Source of the DNA: Lophium mytilinum
Taxonomy: Eukaryota > Ascomycota > Dothideomycetes > Mytilinidiales > Mytilinidiaceae
Length of the DNA: 64,000 bases
Assembly: GCA_010093605.1 (NCBI GenBank)
Contig: MU004191.1
Coordinates: 47,112 to 111,111, forward strand
Reading direction: 5' to 3'
The notes under the pieces were generated by a model. It had not been told where the DNA came from, searched no databases, and was given only the letters and a program-made list of their open reading frames with translations. Made by a program: the position numbers and the translations under genes. Each line of letters begins with the position of its first letter. Position 1 is the first letter of the stretch. Shown here piece by piece: positions 51,446 through 62,714 of this stretch.

Positions 51446-52325
51446 ATATCACGAGCCGATTGCACATCCCTACGATTACCACCATCCACGACATACCATC
51501 CGATCCAGGACTGTTCAGATCCGCCCCAAGTCTCCGTCACCCATTATGTTCGACCTTCTCCAACTTCTCAACATACCTTTCCCTGTCTCTACTTTCTTTC
51601 CTGTCGATACATGTAACAATTCCTTTCCGCGATATCCCTTTTTGCGAGTCGCACCTGTCAAATGTTTTGGAGCTACAGATCCGTACCGAGCATGGGCGTC
51701 AGCGAGACGCCAGCAAGTTGAGCATGGGTAGCGTAGTGCATTCAGGCACCTGGAGTTACAGGTCGGATGTGGACTCGAGAAGGTAGCCATGTTTTGAGGG
51801 GATCAATGGAGGGGCTAGATACGGGCTTAGGAAGATATAGCGCGAATGCCACTGGCACGTATAGGCGCTCTCAATTCAATAAATAGTGTTAATTTTAGCT
51901 TCATTTGCGATTTGTGTGCTCTAAGCTAGAATGGCGGTTGAATGATTGGCCCGGCGCGTTGTCGGCGTCATAAACAGCCAATCATGCCTACTGGAACTTT
52001 TACTCACAGGTCCATACTGAGGATAAAGGTATCTCACCGTGGTTATCGAGAACAGGGAGAGCCACTTCCTAATGCAACCCCAGCGTATTGGTCTCGGGGC
52101 GCAGTTTGGGAGACTGGAGAAGTTGTTGCAGAGCGTTGCTCGCCTTCAATTTGGTCTTGTTCAAGTACTAAGCTAGCTAACAATACCCCACATTTACAGA
52201 CTTCAGCAGCATAAGGAGCGACTGCTACGATCACCACATAAGACCGAGATAGCCCAGGTCTCCTTCGTCTTTGAGCCATCAACCTTTCCAGCCCACTTGC
52301 TCTCCTCCGTGGCCCAATCCCTACT
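51446..52325. other. Intergenic between convergent genes, 0.9 kb
   Basis: No gene supported; frames at 51427-51786 and 51942-52214 have no feature. Confidence 0.5.
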
Positions 52326-52650
52326 CTAGTCCTTTTGCTCCGTGAGGCAGCAAGTATAGCAGGAATCGAACTTCCTCGACTCCTGTTGTTTTTAGTTGCG
52401 TAAGAAACTATGAAGCAAGTAAGGCGAGTAAAGGGATAAGTCCAAGACTTACCCATCCATCGGGACAACTCATGGTCTGGGGAGCGCATATTTTCAAACA
52501 GATATCGGATGGCTTGGATGAAAAGTCGTAAGCCTTGGGCGCCTTCGAAGGCGTGTTACCCTCGACCATTATGACGACACGCTCGTCAGGAGTCGGGGCC
52601 GCAGCAATGAGGGCGGGCACGAAGAGGAGCGTGGCGAGTGTGAAACGCAT
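52326..52650 (-). CDS. Small secreted cysteine-rich protein with CYTCC motif
   Basis: Exon 1 52650-52453, intron 52452-52383 (70 nt, GTAAGT...AACAG), exon 2 52382-52326; 84 residues. Signal peptide MRFTLATLLFVPALIAAAP, then a short linker, then a six-cysteine core: DICLKIC, MSC-PDGW, and after the splice SCYTCC. The acceptor was chosen because it alone brings the CYTCC in frame, which fits the C...C..GW...C(W/Y)TCC layout I know from small secreted fungal proteins. Such proteins are often induced in host or surface interactions. It is probably effector-like; no function is known. Confidence 0.8.
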
Positions 52651-52734
52651 GTTGGATCGTAGGAAGGCTGATAAGTAGTATGAATTCAGGTGAGCTGTGA
52701 CTGAAGATGTGAGGGATTCGGAAGAGACATGCTG

Positions 52735-52744
52735 CCTTTTATAT
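52735..52744 (-). promoter_or_regulatory. TATA box of the CYTCC secreted-protein gene
   Basis: atataaaagg on the minus strand, about 85 bp upstream of the ATG at 52650, in a typical position. Confidence 0.6.
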
Positions 52745-55219
52745 TGACAAAGCCTTTGCGAATAATAGTATGTACATAGCAGACTTCTTTCGACTGAGAC
52801 AACCTTAAAAGAACCTGATGAAGTCATACTTTACATTTGACTTTGCAGAGCGGCAACGGAGCGAGTGAGTGAACTCGGATCTCATACTAATCTGTTGGGA
52901 CAACGTAAGAGCATTCGGCCGAGTCATGGTTCCGCCGGAATATGCTTTGCCTACGCAGCAACCGGCCAACTAGAAGAAATGCGTACTGTCCGTTGCATCG
53001 TAGTTCTTGTGCAAGCAGCCTTTCTATACTTCGAATGTCTCTAGTCCCCACTCACAAAAGTGCTGAAGCACGAAAGAATCCGCCTGGTAAACGCTCGCAA
53101 GCGACGAATTGGTGCCCATGCTTTCCGTCAACTGCAGTATTTCCTGCCGGAGTCAGTGTCGAAGAATAATGAGCATTTGTGTAAGCCCATCTCGGCCGCA
53201 GAACAGAAATGCCAATAGTGTTTCAGCACAATGGTAACCGGCGGCGTGATGAAACGGTGACCCTCGTCCTCGCCAAGCTAGCTAACCCGCTCATGCACAC
53301 ACTTAAACAGATGCCAATATGCGCCTAGGTCTCCTCTTACCCCCGCTGGCCTTGATCCCTACGGATGTCGTAGTGGGGTGCCGGCACAGCGGGGCGTAGA
53401 CCGATTGGTTGACAGCCATTCTGAAAGCTTCATTGAGGATGATCGCGAAATGAGGTTGACGGATAAGTCGACGAGTGAGGATTCAGAGTGCCGGCCGCTG
53501 GTGTGGGGTAGACGCACTTTGACGTGTAGTCTAGAGATCACCTCTGATGTCGGATGTGGAGCGAATACGTACATACATCTAGTGGGGCTCGATGTGAGAC
53601 TGGCGATGGAAAGCCATATGCAAAATTGGCGACAGCCACCGGGCAATGTCACTGCGACTCACGGTCCTCGGTGGTGGACAGCGGGAACAGCTGCAGCTTG
53701 CACCCTGTTCGTTACATCAGTTCGATCATGAGGTCGAAATGGTCGCAGCTTGCAGCGTACCATACAGTCGGAGCGATGCTAGCTAGCCGGTGAGCCACCC
53801 TCGGATGATGGACGCTCAAATGTCGAAAAATGAGGTTTCGGGCACCAGAGGCTGCTGGTGCCGCAGGCAAACCAGATGGTGCGCATGCGAGGCGAGGATG
53901 GAGAGTGGAGGGATGGGTGACGACTCGATTCAGAAGCGGTCAATTTGCTTGAATCGTCCCACGCATATACTAGGCTCAATCTGCCGCTATTAGCAAGAAG
54001 AATCAATTTTCTGGTGGTTCTACTAAACTCACAGGGTTATCGACATCTCGCTCTTTAGTCTGTTCAAGACGAGCGATTAAGCAGTACTGTACGTGACTCC
54101 GGCGTTCAGAATCTTTAGAGGGCTAGATTTACGATACAGGAGTCCTGCAACCGTCGGTCTATACAGTAAAGAAGACCTTTAGGGCTTCCTGTGTTATATT
54201 TGGGGGCCTAGATAGTAGTTGTAGCAAAAAGACGCCTGGCCGCTAGATAGCCCTAAATAAGCCTCTACTTACAGCCCCTGTATGGCTTATTCTACAGCTA
54301 CGATTCAGACTCTTCCCAGGCCTCTCTTACTAGGGTGGTTGTAAGGGTTGTCAAAGAAAGGCACACTTTCGAAGATGTTGGATTTTGCGCTCGGGCTGCG
54401 TGTGCAGAGATCTACGCCTGTGTTCTGATTTCTACGGAGACGGAGCCGAAACAGCTGGAGGCTTCTCCCAAGGTGGTGGGCTTTTTGATATACGCTGGAG
54501 ATATAATTCTATTTTTCGAAACATTTATAGCTGGGAGCGGGTATTATACAAACCCTATATCTTGTGAAGTCTTCGGCCTCTGCTTTTCGCGATCGGCCTC
54601 GGTATGATCTGTTTTGATTAATTGGTCACGTGACTATAGTGCTAATGGTTATCAGGGGCATTGGAGAAGGAGTCAAGAGAGAAGTTGTGCACGCTATCCT
54701 TCCCCGAGAGTTCTCTGTTTGGAGGCTGCGCGAATGTCCCACAGCAGCTCCCTTATTCCGGCCCCCCATAGCTGAGACAGAGGCGGGCGGGAGCTAGCTA
54801 GCTGCCGCAATCGATCCAGCTGGGTACCAGGTACCTCTTAGAGTTACTCCATCCGTATATACGCAAAAGTATATTTACCTTTGTAGTAAGAAGAGCAAAT
54901 AGAAGGCACACACTTCTCAGTGATCTCATCTTTGTATGTCGATCAATCTTCATAGAGTCATAAAAGGCACCCCCTGGCACAGAAAACATGTCGGCAGATC
55001 AGATCAATTTTTTTATACATATTTTCTTAGGCACATTATTCCCTTCGTTTACAGTCTTGTAAAGGCAATCGACCAGAATTATTCCGAGGAATTAAGCCAC
55101 GCAACTGCAGGCGGTCGCCGACGCCGATATATGCATTCCATATCCCCATTCGAGCCACCTTCGCAGCAGCCGATGCGCGCTTCGTGCCCTTGTGCTCGAC
55201 CATGCTTCTTCAAGCCAAT
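52745..55219. other. Gene-poor stretch, 2.5 kb
   Basis: No coding region is supported. 54060-54330 has an AT-rich patch with stretches such as cctaaataagcctc that looks like an old repeat remnant, but nothing defines it. Short frames (53378-53731, 54335-54607, 54936-55301) are random or overlap the hydrophobin on the other strand. Confidence 0.5.
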
Positions 55220-55640
55220 TTATGCGACGACCCCTGAGCAGACGAGAGCCTGGCCGAGCTGTGCGGGTGTTAGAGTCTACCATAATACTGAGAGAGACTG
55301 AGAGGGGGGGCTACTTACAATAGGCAAGAGGCAGCACTGAGCCTGCTGGCCGCCCTCGACGCTGGCGCAGATGCTGATGAAATCCTCATTGTCGGTAGGG
55401 GTAGGGTTGGCTGAAGGTTGTCAGAAGAAAGTCAAGCTACGAGGAAGAATGAAGGGGAAACGTACGAGCAGCGCAGTCTAGATCCGCGACGCCGAGTACG
55501 TCGGTCGCGCAGCAGAGGGGTGTCGTGTACAAGCCCTCGGTGCAGACAGCTTGCTGGCGCTTGTCGACGTTGAAAGCAGGTACCGCAAGGACGGAGGACG
55601 TGGCCAGGATGGCGGTTGCGAGGATGGTGGTGAACTGCAT
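55220..55640 (-). CDS. Class II hydrophobin (three exons)
   Basis: Exons 55640-55466, 55410-55319 and 55258-55220 with introns of 55 and 60 nt give 101 residues. A signal peptide (MQFTTILATAILATSSVLAV) and a Kex2-like site (VDKR) precede the mature QQAVCTEGLY. Eight cysteines lie in the class II pattern C-x9-CC-x11-C-x16-C-x10-CC-x10-C (VCTEGLYTTPLCC, DLDC, SICASVEGGQQAQCC, LVC). Only the C5-C6 gap (10) differs from the common 8. The last cysteine sits in exon 3 before a short GVVA end. Hydrophobins self-assemble at air-water and hyphal surfaces, making aerial structures water-repellent. The whole chain is only found after splicing, since the first exon alone covers just 58 residues. Confidence 0.92.
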
Positions 55641-55756
55641 CTTGAAGATTGGAAGAACGGGTTGATATTGAGTAGATGATTGGAGATTGAGAGTCGGTGG
55701 TAGAGAGAAGCGTGCTTTGATGTTTGGATGGCGTCTTCAACTGTCCGGTGTGGCCA

Positions 55757-55766
55757 GCTTTTATAG
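55757..55766 (-). promoter_or_regulatory. TATA box of the hydrophobin gene
   Basis: ctataaaagc on the minus strand, about 117 bp upstream of the ATG at 55640, followed by a CT-rich leader. Strong TATA boxes are common in highly expressed fungal secreted-protein genes. Confidence 0.65.
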
Positions 55767-58242
55767 AGATCAAGTGGTCAGCGCATCTACCACTCTTCCC
55801 TTTTGCCATCGTCATCGGGCGAGGTTAGAGAGGCAAGGTCGAGCAGTGCCATGCCATCCAGGAGTACAGTTGGTTGAACATGGGTCCACGTCAGTTCTGG
55901 GCATTTATCCAAGATATCCCCAGTTTTGGAGCGTGCCGATCGCGATCTCTCAGCTCTCATGTTCCCCTAGGGATCTTGTGAGTGGGCAGCTAGTTGGCAA
56001 GATCAAGAAATGTTCGGCACCGGTTGCCCTCCGGTTGACCTGCGATGCCTCCGTGGTCGCGTCGTCAATAGTTCTAGTTGATCAGTCGCGGAGGAATGGC
56101 TTAGAAAGGGATGAACGCCGTTTCTAGAGAGCAATGTTACCCTCAGCGGAGGCTACAGTTTCGTCGTAGGGCTAGGGGAACTCTGTGCTGCAAGGTACCG
56201 CTCGGCGCGAAACAGTGCGGCGAATGAAGGGCGCGTGGGTAGTAGAAAAATAGTAGTACTATTGTAAGGAGTATGGCCTGATCGAGAGTCGACCGTCCGT
56301 GAATGACGTGAAGCTGGGCTCTGTGGTTTGGTTGTGTGGTAGTTCCTCTCGAACGCATGAACAATCATCTCCGGCTAGTAATATTGACCGACGTCAGTTT
56401 TGTGCTCCCCTGGTCGCGAAACGTTGGAAAATGGGTAAACCACCCTGCGCGAATCATAGGCAGGTACAAATGGCTGTGCGATGGTGGCAACTATAGCAGA
56501 CCGGGGTCGCCTTGTGGTAAGGATGCACGTGGATGGTCAACGGTCCAACGGTCGTGCCCCTACACCGACGCAGGTGCTTGTCGCCTTAAGGCATGTTCCT
56601 TGGAGTCTGTGGTGGCAATGCTACATCAGTTGAAGCTATTCTCAATCTCTAGTCGAGATCGGCAGGTCCTGTGGAGCATTGGAACCGCGACCGTTGAAGC
56701 TTGGGGTGCTGATCTGATGTGGCACCAGGAAAGAGCAAGTATTGTCGAGCCGATGAAATTTGATAGGACAGATGCGACGAGTAAGAAAAGCAAAAGATGG
56801 AAAATGACAAACTTGGCCGTCAATTATCAGGGACTGTAGACCTGGAAATGTGGTATAGGCAGGGAAGATGTATAAGATTGACGGGGCTTGAGCCTCGTTC
56901 TGGGGGCTCTCCGCGCCACAGATGGCATTCTTCTCGAGCCGAGCGGACTAAGAAGGTTCACCCTCTGGCACGCAGTGCCTCTAGTGTGCTTGCCGTCGCC
57001 TTTGCCGTGTCAAAGAGATGTGGAATGCAGATGGAGATGGAGTTGAGTCAAGGTACAGATCGGCATCAGCCGCGCAGGGGCCACATGAGCGGCCGCTCTA
57101 CGGTGCGGAGCGGGAGAATCGCCTCCGATCGACGTCATTCACTCCTTTTCTCGTCCACTTCTTCATCTATTCATCCTTGTGCTACATTCACAGCCACCAC
57201 GGATGCAGCGTCACTGTCGCCATCGCAGGTCGTACAATGTCACAGCCGCTGTTGATCGACCATGCATCCGCCTCTGTACTGGCTATTATTGTAGGACGAC
57301 TTGCCTACTCTAATCGCTCCAGGGGTCTCAAGTCTATACCGTTTGTCGCTTCGTATGATCAACGTTTAGTAATAGGGCTCATACCTCATCGTCCCTGTTT
57401 TACGATCAAACCACTAAAGATATGGTGCATCTGTAGTACATCAATTCAGCGGTGTTGTGCTCCAGCCAGTCCTCAAGCCACTCTTAACAACCTGTCCATT
57501 CAGATTAAAATGAAGGTGAATTTATCTTAGACCCTGGAAACCATTTCAACCCTCCTATGCCCGACCGCTTCTACCGGAAACGCTTCCATCAAGAGCTACC
57601 CCGCAAATGTTGCACACTTTACCATGATACACTACGAATAATGTGACTCGGCGGTGGACATTGAAATTGCAAGGTCGTAACTATGTACATGTACGTAAGT
57701 CCCCCTCTTCCGTGTCTATCAATTTGCGGTTCCGCGGTGGATCGTATCCCGCCTGATTCTCTGCGTCCTTGAACGACGCGTTACCTTCACATGTTAGGTA
57801 GTTAGAAATCGTTCTATTCTGTCAATCTTTTCGGCCACTCCGCACCCATTCCTGCAGTTTGCTTCTTCTTGTTGGAGTGAACTCTTGATTGTATTCATCT
57901 GGAGGGGTAAGGCCCATAATTACTGCAGGAAGGTCTGCACGTGACGGACAGATGCGGAAGTCACGTGTACAAGAGCGTCAGATTGACCTCTTCTAACTCT
58001 TTTTCCGGCTACTGCATCCCCCTTTCCTTCAACTACATGTACCACCAAGGGCTTGGACGGCTGAAGCGATCCTGAATTAGACATCACAAAAGGTCGGTTC
58101 TTTCATCGATTTCGTGGTTCCATTCGCACATATCATGATAAGAGGGCATAATCTACCTGCCAAATGCTAAACTCAATTTTAGTTCTAATTGCGAGTATAA
58201 AACGCCTTCTAAATACGTCGGTTATATTCCGGACGCCCTGAC
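55767..58242. other. Gene-poor stretch, 2.5 kb
   Basis: No gene supported. Open frames of up to 170 codons (55687-56127, 56336-56839, 57018-57530) overlap each other, mostly lack ATG starts and show no recognisable feature. Confidence 0.5.
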
Positions 58243-58491
58243 TACCGTATTGACTGAGCGTATACAAACGCCAGGCTTGGCAGCGCTAGTAGATCCCCTA
58301 AACCCATGGGCGTATAGTTGCGCACGCTATCTTAACCATACTCGTTGAGCGTATCAGCTCACCGCAATCGCACCGACAAGTGGGTCCATCGGCATCCATC
58401 GGCGCCTGACAAGTCAGCTCCGGGCCCTTTTATCCTCGATAGGTTTAGGCGCGCCAAGCCTGGCGTTTGTATACGCTCAGTCAATACGGTA
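58243..58491. mobile_element. MITE-like element with 39-bp terminal inverted repeats
   Basis: 58243-58281 (starting taccgtattgactgagcgta) is the exact reverse complement of 58453-58491. The enclosed 171 bp has no reading frame. If the outer TA on each side is the target, the element is 245-249 bp, bounded by 37-bp repeats beginning ccgtattgactg with a TA duplication, as expected for a non-autonomous Tc1/mariner/pogo-type element. It ends only 24 bp from the stop codon of the P450 gene. No RIP signature is visible in it. Confidence 0.88.
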
Positions 58492-58514
58492 ACCGGCGAT
58501 TATCTGTCGCATAT

Positions 58515-60607
58515 CTAATTCCGCGCCCTGGGTGTGAAAACAAGATTCAGAGGCGCCAACGTCGTCGTGAACGTGTCTAAGACGTCCTTGTCAAATTTCT
58601 CTCCCGTCTCCCCTGGAGCGAATCCAACGTCGTACAGCAGCGCAATGTGCGAAATCGTAATCCTCAGGCTCAACAGCGCAAGATTTTTGCCGGGACAGCT
58701 GTATGCACCTGCAGAACTGTTAGTGCTGCGAGACTTGAGATAAAGATGGTAAACTAACCTAAAGAAAATGGCAAGAAGGGGGCCTCATCTGTCCCCATTT
58801 CCTCTCTCCTCTCTCCAAAGCGCTCGGGAATGAACTCTTTGGCTTGCTTGTAGTAGCGCGGGTGCGTTTGGATCAGTTGCATAGGCACAAATACGTTGGT
58901 GTCGCCGGGGATGTACACTTCGTCGATCTTGATGCCTTTCGCCGGCGTCACGCGATAACCACCGGTTAGAAGAGCTGGCTTCAGTCGGAGACTCTCGTTG
59001 ATGATGTCGTCGATGTAGGTGATGGACTTGGCTTTGTCGTAGGACCAGGCGGCGATGCCGCCGGGCATGGCTTGGTCGACAAGCTTTTGGAGTTTCTTGA
59101 ATGTAGCGGGGTATTTCGAGAAGTACCACAGAATAGTTGCGAGTGAAGTCGCAGTCGTTTCGCTAACGTCATGTTAGGTCCAGAACTTGATTTTTGCATT
59201 GAGGAGGTAAAAACTTACCTGCCAGCGATAATGACTACACGGGAGTCGTCATGCAGTGCCTCTTCTGATGGTGAAGATGAAATGTCTTTCTCATTGAAAG
59301 CCTTCAAGAGCCACGACACAATATCTTGGGGGTACTTCTCAGGGTCCCACGACTAGTGCATTCAGTCAGAGGTCAAACTTACACTACACCACTTATTATT
59401 GACTCACCTGCTGCTTATCCTTGATCTGGCTACCACACCAATTGAAGAAGCCAGAGTACCCTGCCGCCGCGCCAGGGATGGAACCGAGCAGATTCAACAG
59501 CCACGGAACATTGCTAAGCACACCCAACATGGTCATGTGTTCATGAACGGCGGCGATCGCGGGGTGCTCAACGCCACTCGTCAAGTTATTGAAGTCTTTG
59601 CCGAACCCGACCTCGCCCATGACGTCGAAGCTGAAGAACATGGACCATGCCGACATATCCATAGGCTTCCCGGCGCGAGCTGAGAGCGCGGACATGAACA
59701 GGTCCGCCTTTGCCTTGATTCTGGGCTCGTACGTGGACAGAGCTGGAAGTCTGTTAGTCAGGCTTTCTGGGTTCCATTACAAGCGCTACTCGCAAACTCA
59801 CCCTTGATACTAAAGCCCTGTATCCATTAGCGATGCTGTCTGTTGGTTGCATATATGCACAAGATTGTAACATACCTTATCCCAAGCTCGACGCCGGAGC
59901 TTGTGGGCCTTGAAGTCTCTGGTCATGTGGATCGAGCATTTCTTAGGATCGTTGCCCGTCTGGCCGTACCAAGTCGACTTGCGACATTCCGAATTGGGAC
60001 CGTAGATGATTGGCACCGCGGACTTGCGTGCAATGAGGAGTTCTCGAGGTCCTAGTGAGCGCAAGCGTTAATCAATGTCTTTCCGAGCACATCTCGCAAT
60101 ATTATCCGGCGCCCATTCCGGTCTCGGAACACATTTCGGAATGGTATATGAAGATCACTCACCAGTCCTCACGAAGTCCCCGTACTTGTCGTGCATCTTC
60201 TCCACCTCTTTGAAGTACTGCACGTTCTTGGCAGCCAAGCTGGCGTTGTAGAATCGTGACAGCTTCGCCCAAAAGGGACCAGGAAATTTGCGAAGCCGGT
60301 GGAAGAAGAGGCGGTAGATGCCAATGGATATAAGGAGTCCTGTGTTGAAAGAAACAGCGGCTAAAGATGCTTTTACGATTGCTCCAATGGGACTAAGCTC
60401 GCCAAGAGAGAGGTATGCGCAAGCGATGCCTAGGAAGGCCGCTATCGACAGGGCCATGAAGTGATACATGAGGGCGTCGAACTCGATTTTTCGAATAGAC
60501 TGGTGAAAGACGGCGCCTAAAACAGCTGCAGCGAGCGCCGTAGGAAAAACATCGGCGTTGATCGCAGCCCGGAGGCCCTCTAGCGACAGTGTAGATGATG
60601 CCGCCAT
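58515..60607 (-). CDS. Cytochrome P450 monooxygenase (seven exons)
   Basis: Exons 60607-60163, 60051-59876, 59817-59802, 59742-59408, 59352-59219, 59162-58759 and 58708-58515 give 567 residues; all phases close. ATG at 60607 (the frame upstream begins with TTG). The N-terminus has about three hydrophobic segments (FPTALAAAVLGAV, YHFMALSIAAFLGIACAYL, GLLISIGIYRLFF) before the FPGPFWAKLSRFY hinge. P450 signatures: AGSETTATSL (helix I, made only after splicing), NESLRLKP (ExxR), FIPERFGER, and the heme loop FSLGAYSCPG with its Cys ligand. Exon 3 is a 16-nt microexon. It is probably an ER-bound oxidase acting in secondary or xenobiotic metabolism, but no biosynthetic cluster surrounds it and the substrate is unknown. 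Confidence 0.92.
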
Positions 60608-62714
60608 GGCGAAAACCAAGTGTCAAGCCAGCTGAAGTAGCAAGAGAAGGAAAGAATGAGGAGGTGAGAAACGCACCGTCGAGCTCCAGTTGCTCGAGGG
60701 CTCTCAGTATTTGAGGTGTGCGAAAAAACGCTCAGAGCTCCCCTGCCCTGCATTAGAACAACGATAGCCATCATCGGTTAACGGGATGCCCCTCCCGTCT
60801 GAGTCGTATCTGGCTGGGAGTCGATAACGTGGCCCTGCTGCTGCAGGTGCACCTGAATGAGGCTCATGTAGTCATGGTCTCGGAACAGGGTTTACGCGTT
60901 CGCCTGGTCAAGAACCTTTCCTGGCTTTGACGTGGCTACTGGCCGGACCTGTCACGCTAAACGTCTATAGGATAGTGCTGAGCCTCGTTCCATAACGACG
61001 GTACCTAGGTTCACCGGTAGATAGGAGCCTACCTCTGCGTCCTTCCCGTTCCTCTGACCGCTCTTATCAAGAACGTTTTCTTGCGCATAGAAAAGAACGA
61101 AGCTAGCCTATCTATAGGATGATTAGGGAAAGAAAGCATCACAGATGCAAGAAGGGAAGAGGAAGAGGAAGGATATGAGGTGATCGCTGAGGCGTTCAGA
61201 GTTCTCAAAATACCAGGTATCACACCAACGGACTTCTACCGATCCAAGTCCAATTAGGTCTATCAGGTCCAGTTCTAATCACCCAGGCCCAGGTTCAGGC
61301 CCGGGAAAGCTGTAGGCTTGAGTTCTACGCCGCAATCAAAACTGCAGATGGCCAAGATCAGCAAGAGCGGGCCTGGGCGTTGCATAAGCGGTTTCGCGCG
61401 GCGGCCCGTTGCTGGCGCCCCCCCCGTCATGCAGAAACGGCAGTCCAACGCACAGAACGTGGCCGTGGGGCGGTTGCGTTCGGAAAAGCCCACGACAGTG
61501 CGTCAGCCGTCCCAGGGGCCACACCGGACGCAGACTGTGGAGGCTGCTGCGTGCCGAGGGTTCTGAAGAACAACGAGGGGCCGTCCGGTCGTAGGTGGTA
61601 ATACCCGATATGCACGGAGCAGCTTGGTGCTTCAAATGCTACAAAACCGACCCAGCTACTCCAGAGTCCCATAGGAAATACTAAATATCATGTGAGTGAA
61701 TAGTAACTTCGGATTCTCCTCAAGTCAGCGCAAAAAGGTGCAGTTTCAGAGGTCTATGGACCCTTGTTCTCTAGCTGAGAGAGCGGTTCGTAGGGATCGC
61801 TAGCGGTCTATCATGGTTATCTTGTGCATAGCACGTGAAATGCCATACCTCATACCCAGTTTCTTTTCAGCAAAGACCGTCGAGTCTGTGTTAGAGGGGT
61901 TCTGCGATGGTCTACAGCCCCATCTCGCGCACTTCTCGCACACCGTGTTTAATGTGCGGATAGCAACAAGGGTGCTGCATGTTGCTGGAAATCAGCTCGG
62001 TACGGTAATAAGAGAAGGTGGAGAGGCCTGACTAAGGGGTGGATGTGTTACACAGCATTTACAAGGTCGCTAACCACAGAATGTGAGAAGGGGTCGGAAT
62101 CGGCGGCCTAATTAGGTAACGTGTCTACGCGAGGCAGGGAATAGCAGACGGCGTCAACCTTATGCAGTGATGCCCTGCTGCCGCCACCCAATGGCTTCCC
62201 CGGATCCACACTGGCGACATTGGATCTGCGCGATGTGTCTGGGGGATCGCAACGGGGATGCGCCGTCGCACTGCCGGACCCCATCACTGGGCTCGCTTGC
62301 CAAAGCTAAGGCACGCCGAAAAGTATATTTTACTGGATCTGCACTTCTCCTGCTTACGGCTGAATCGCAGCCCTGTTGAAATCTGCCGAAGGTTTGACTT
62401 CTTGCGTTTGACAGTCTAGCCGACTCATGGAAGCCTTCTCAAAGGGAACCCCGCCGCTGGAAACGGCAAATTGTCAGAATCTCCCTAACGCACATGGCCT
62501 CAGGGACCGCACTGTGCCCAAGGATCGATTATGCACAGAGTCATGTATCTGGAACTATGAGGCTTCCACACTTGCGCTACGAAGATCGCCTTTGGCCACG
62601 AGGGAACTTATACTTCGGCATCTCTGACCTACGCGGCGGCGCTCAGTCTTTCGTTAAGTACTTTCTTCCACCAGCCTTCTGTCGTTTGCCAGGTCTGCCG
62701 CTGCATTTTTCACA
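60608..62714. other. Intergenic between divergent genes, 2.1 kb
   Basis: Contains the P450 and SAT4-family promoters. 61320-61610 is GC-rich and open in several frames on both strands but shows no start or motif that favours one. No gene supported. Confidence 0.5.

Noticed and set aside
56336-57530. Overlapping open frames of 150-170 codons
   Set aside because: Overlapping frames, several with non-ATG starts, no splice pattern, no domain; consistent with chance in 50% GC DNA.
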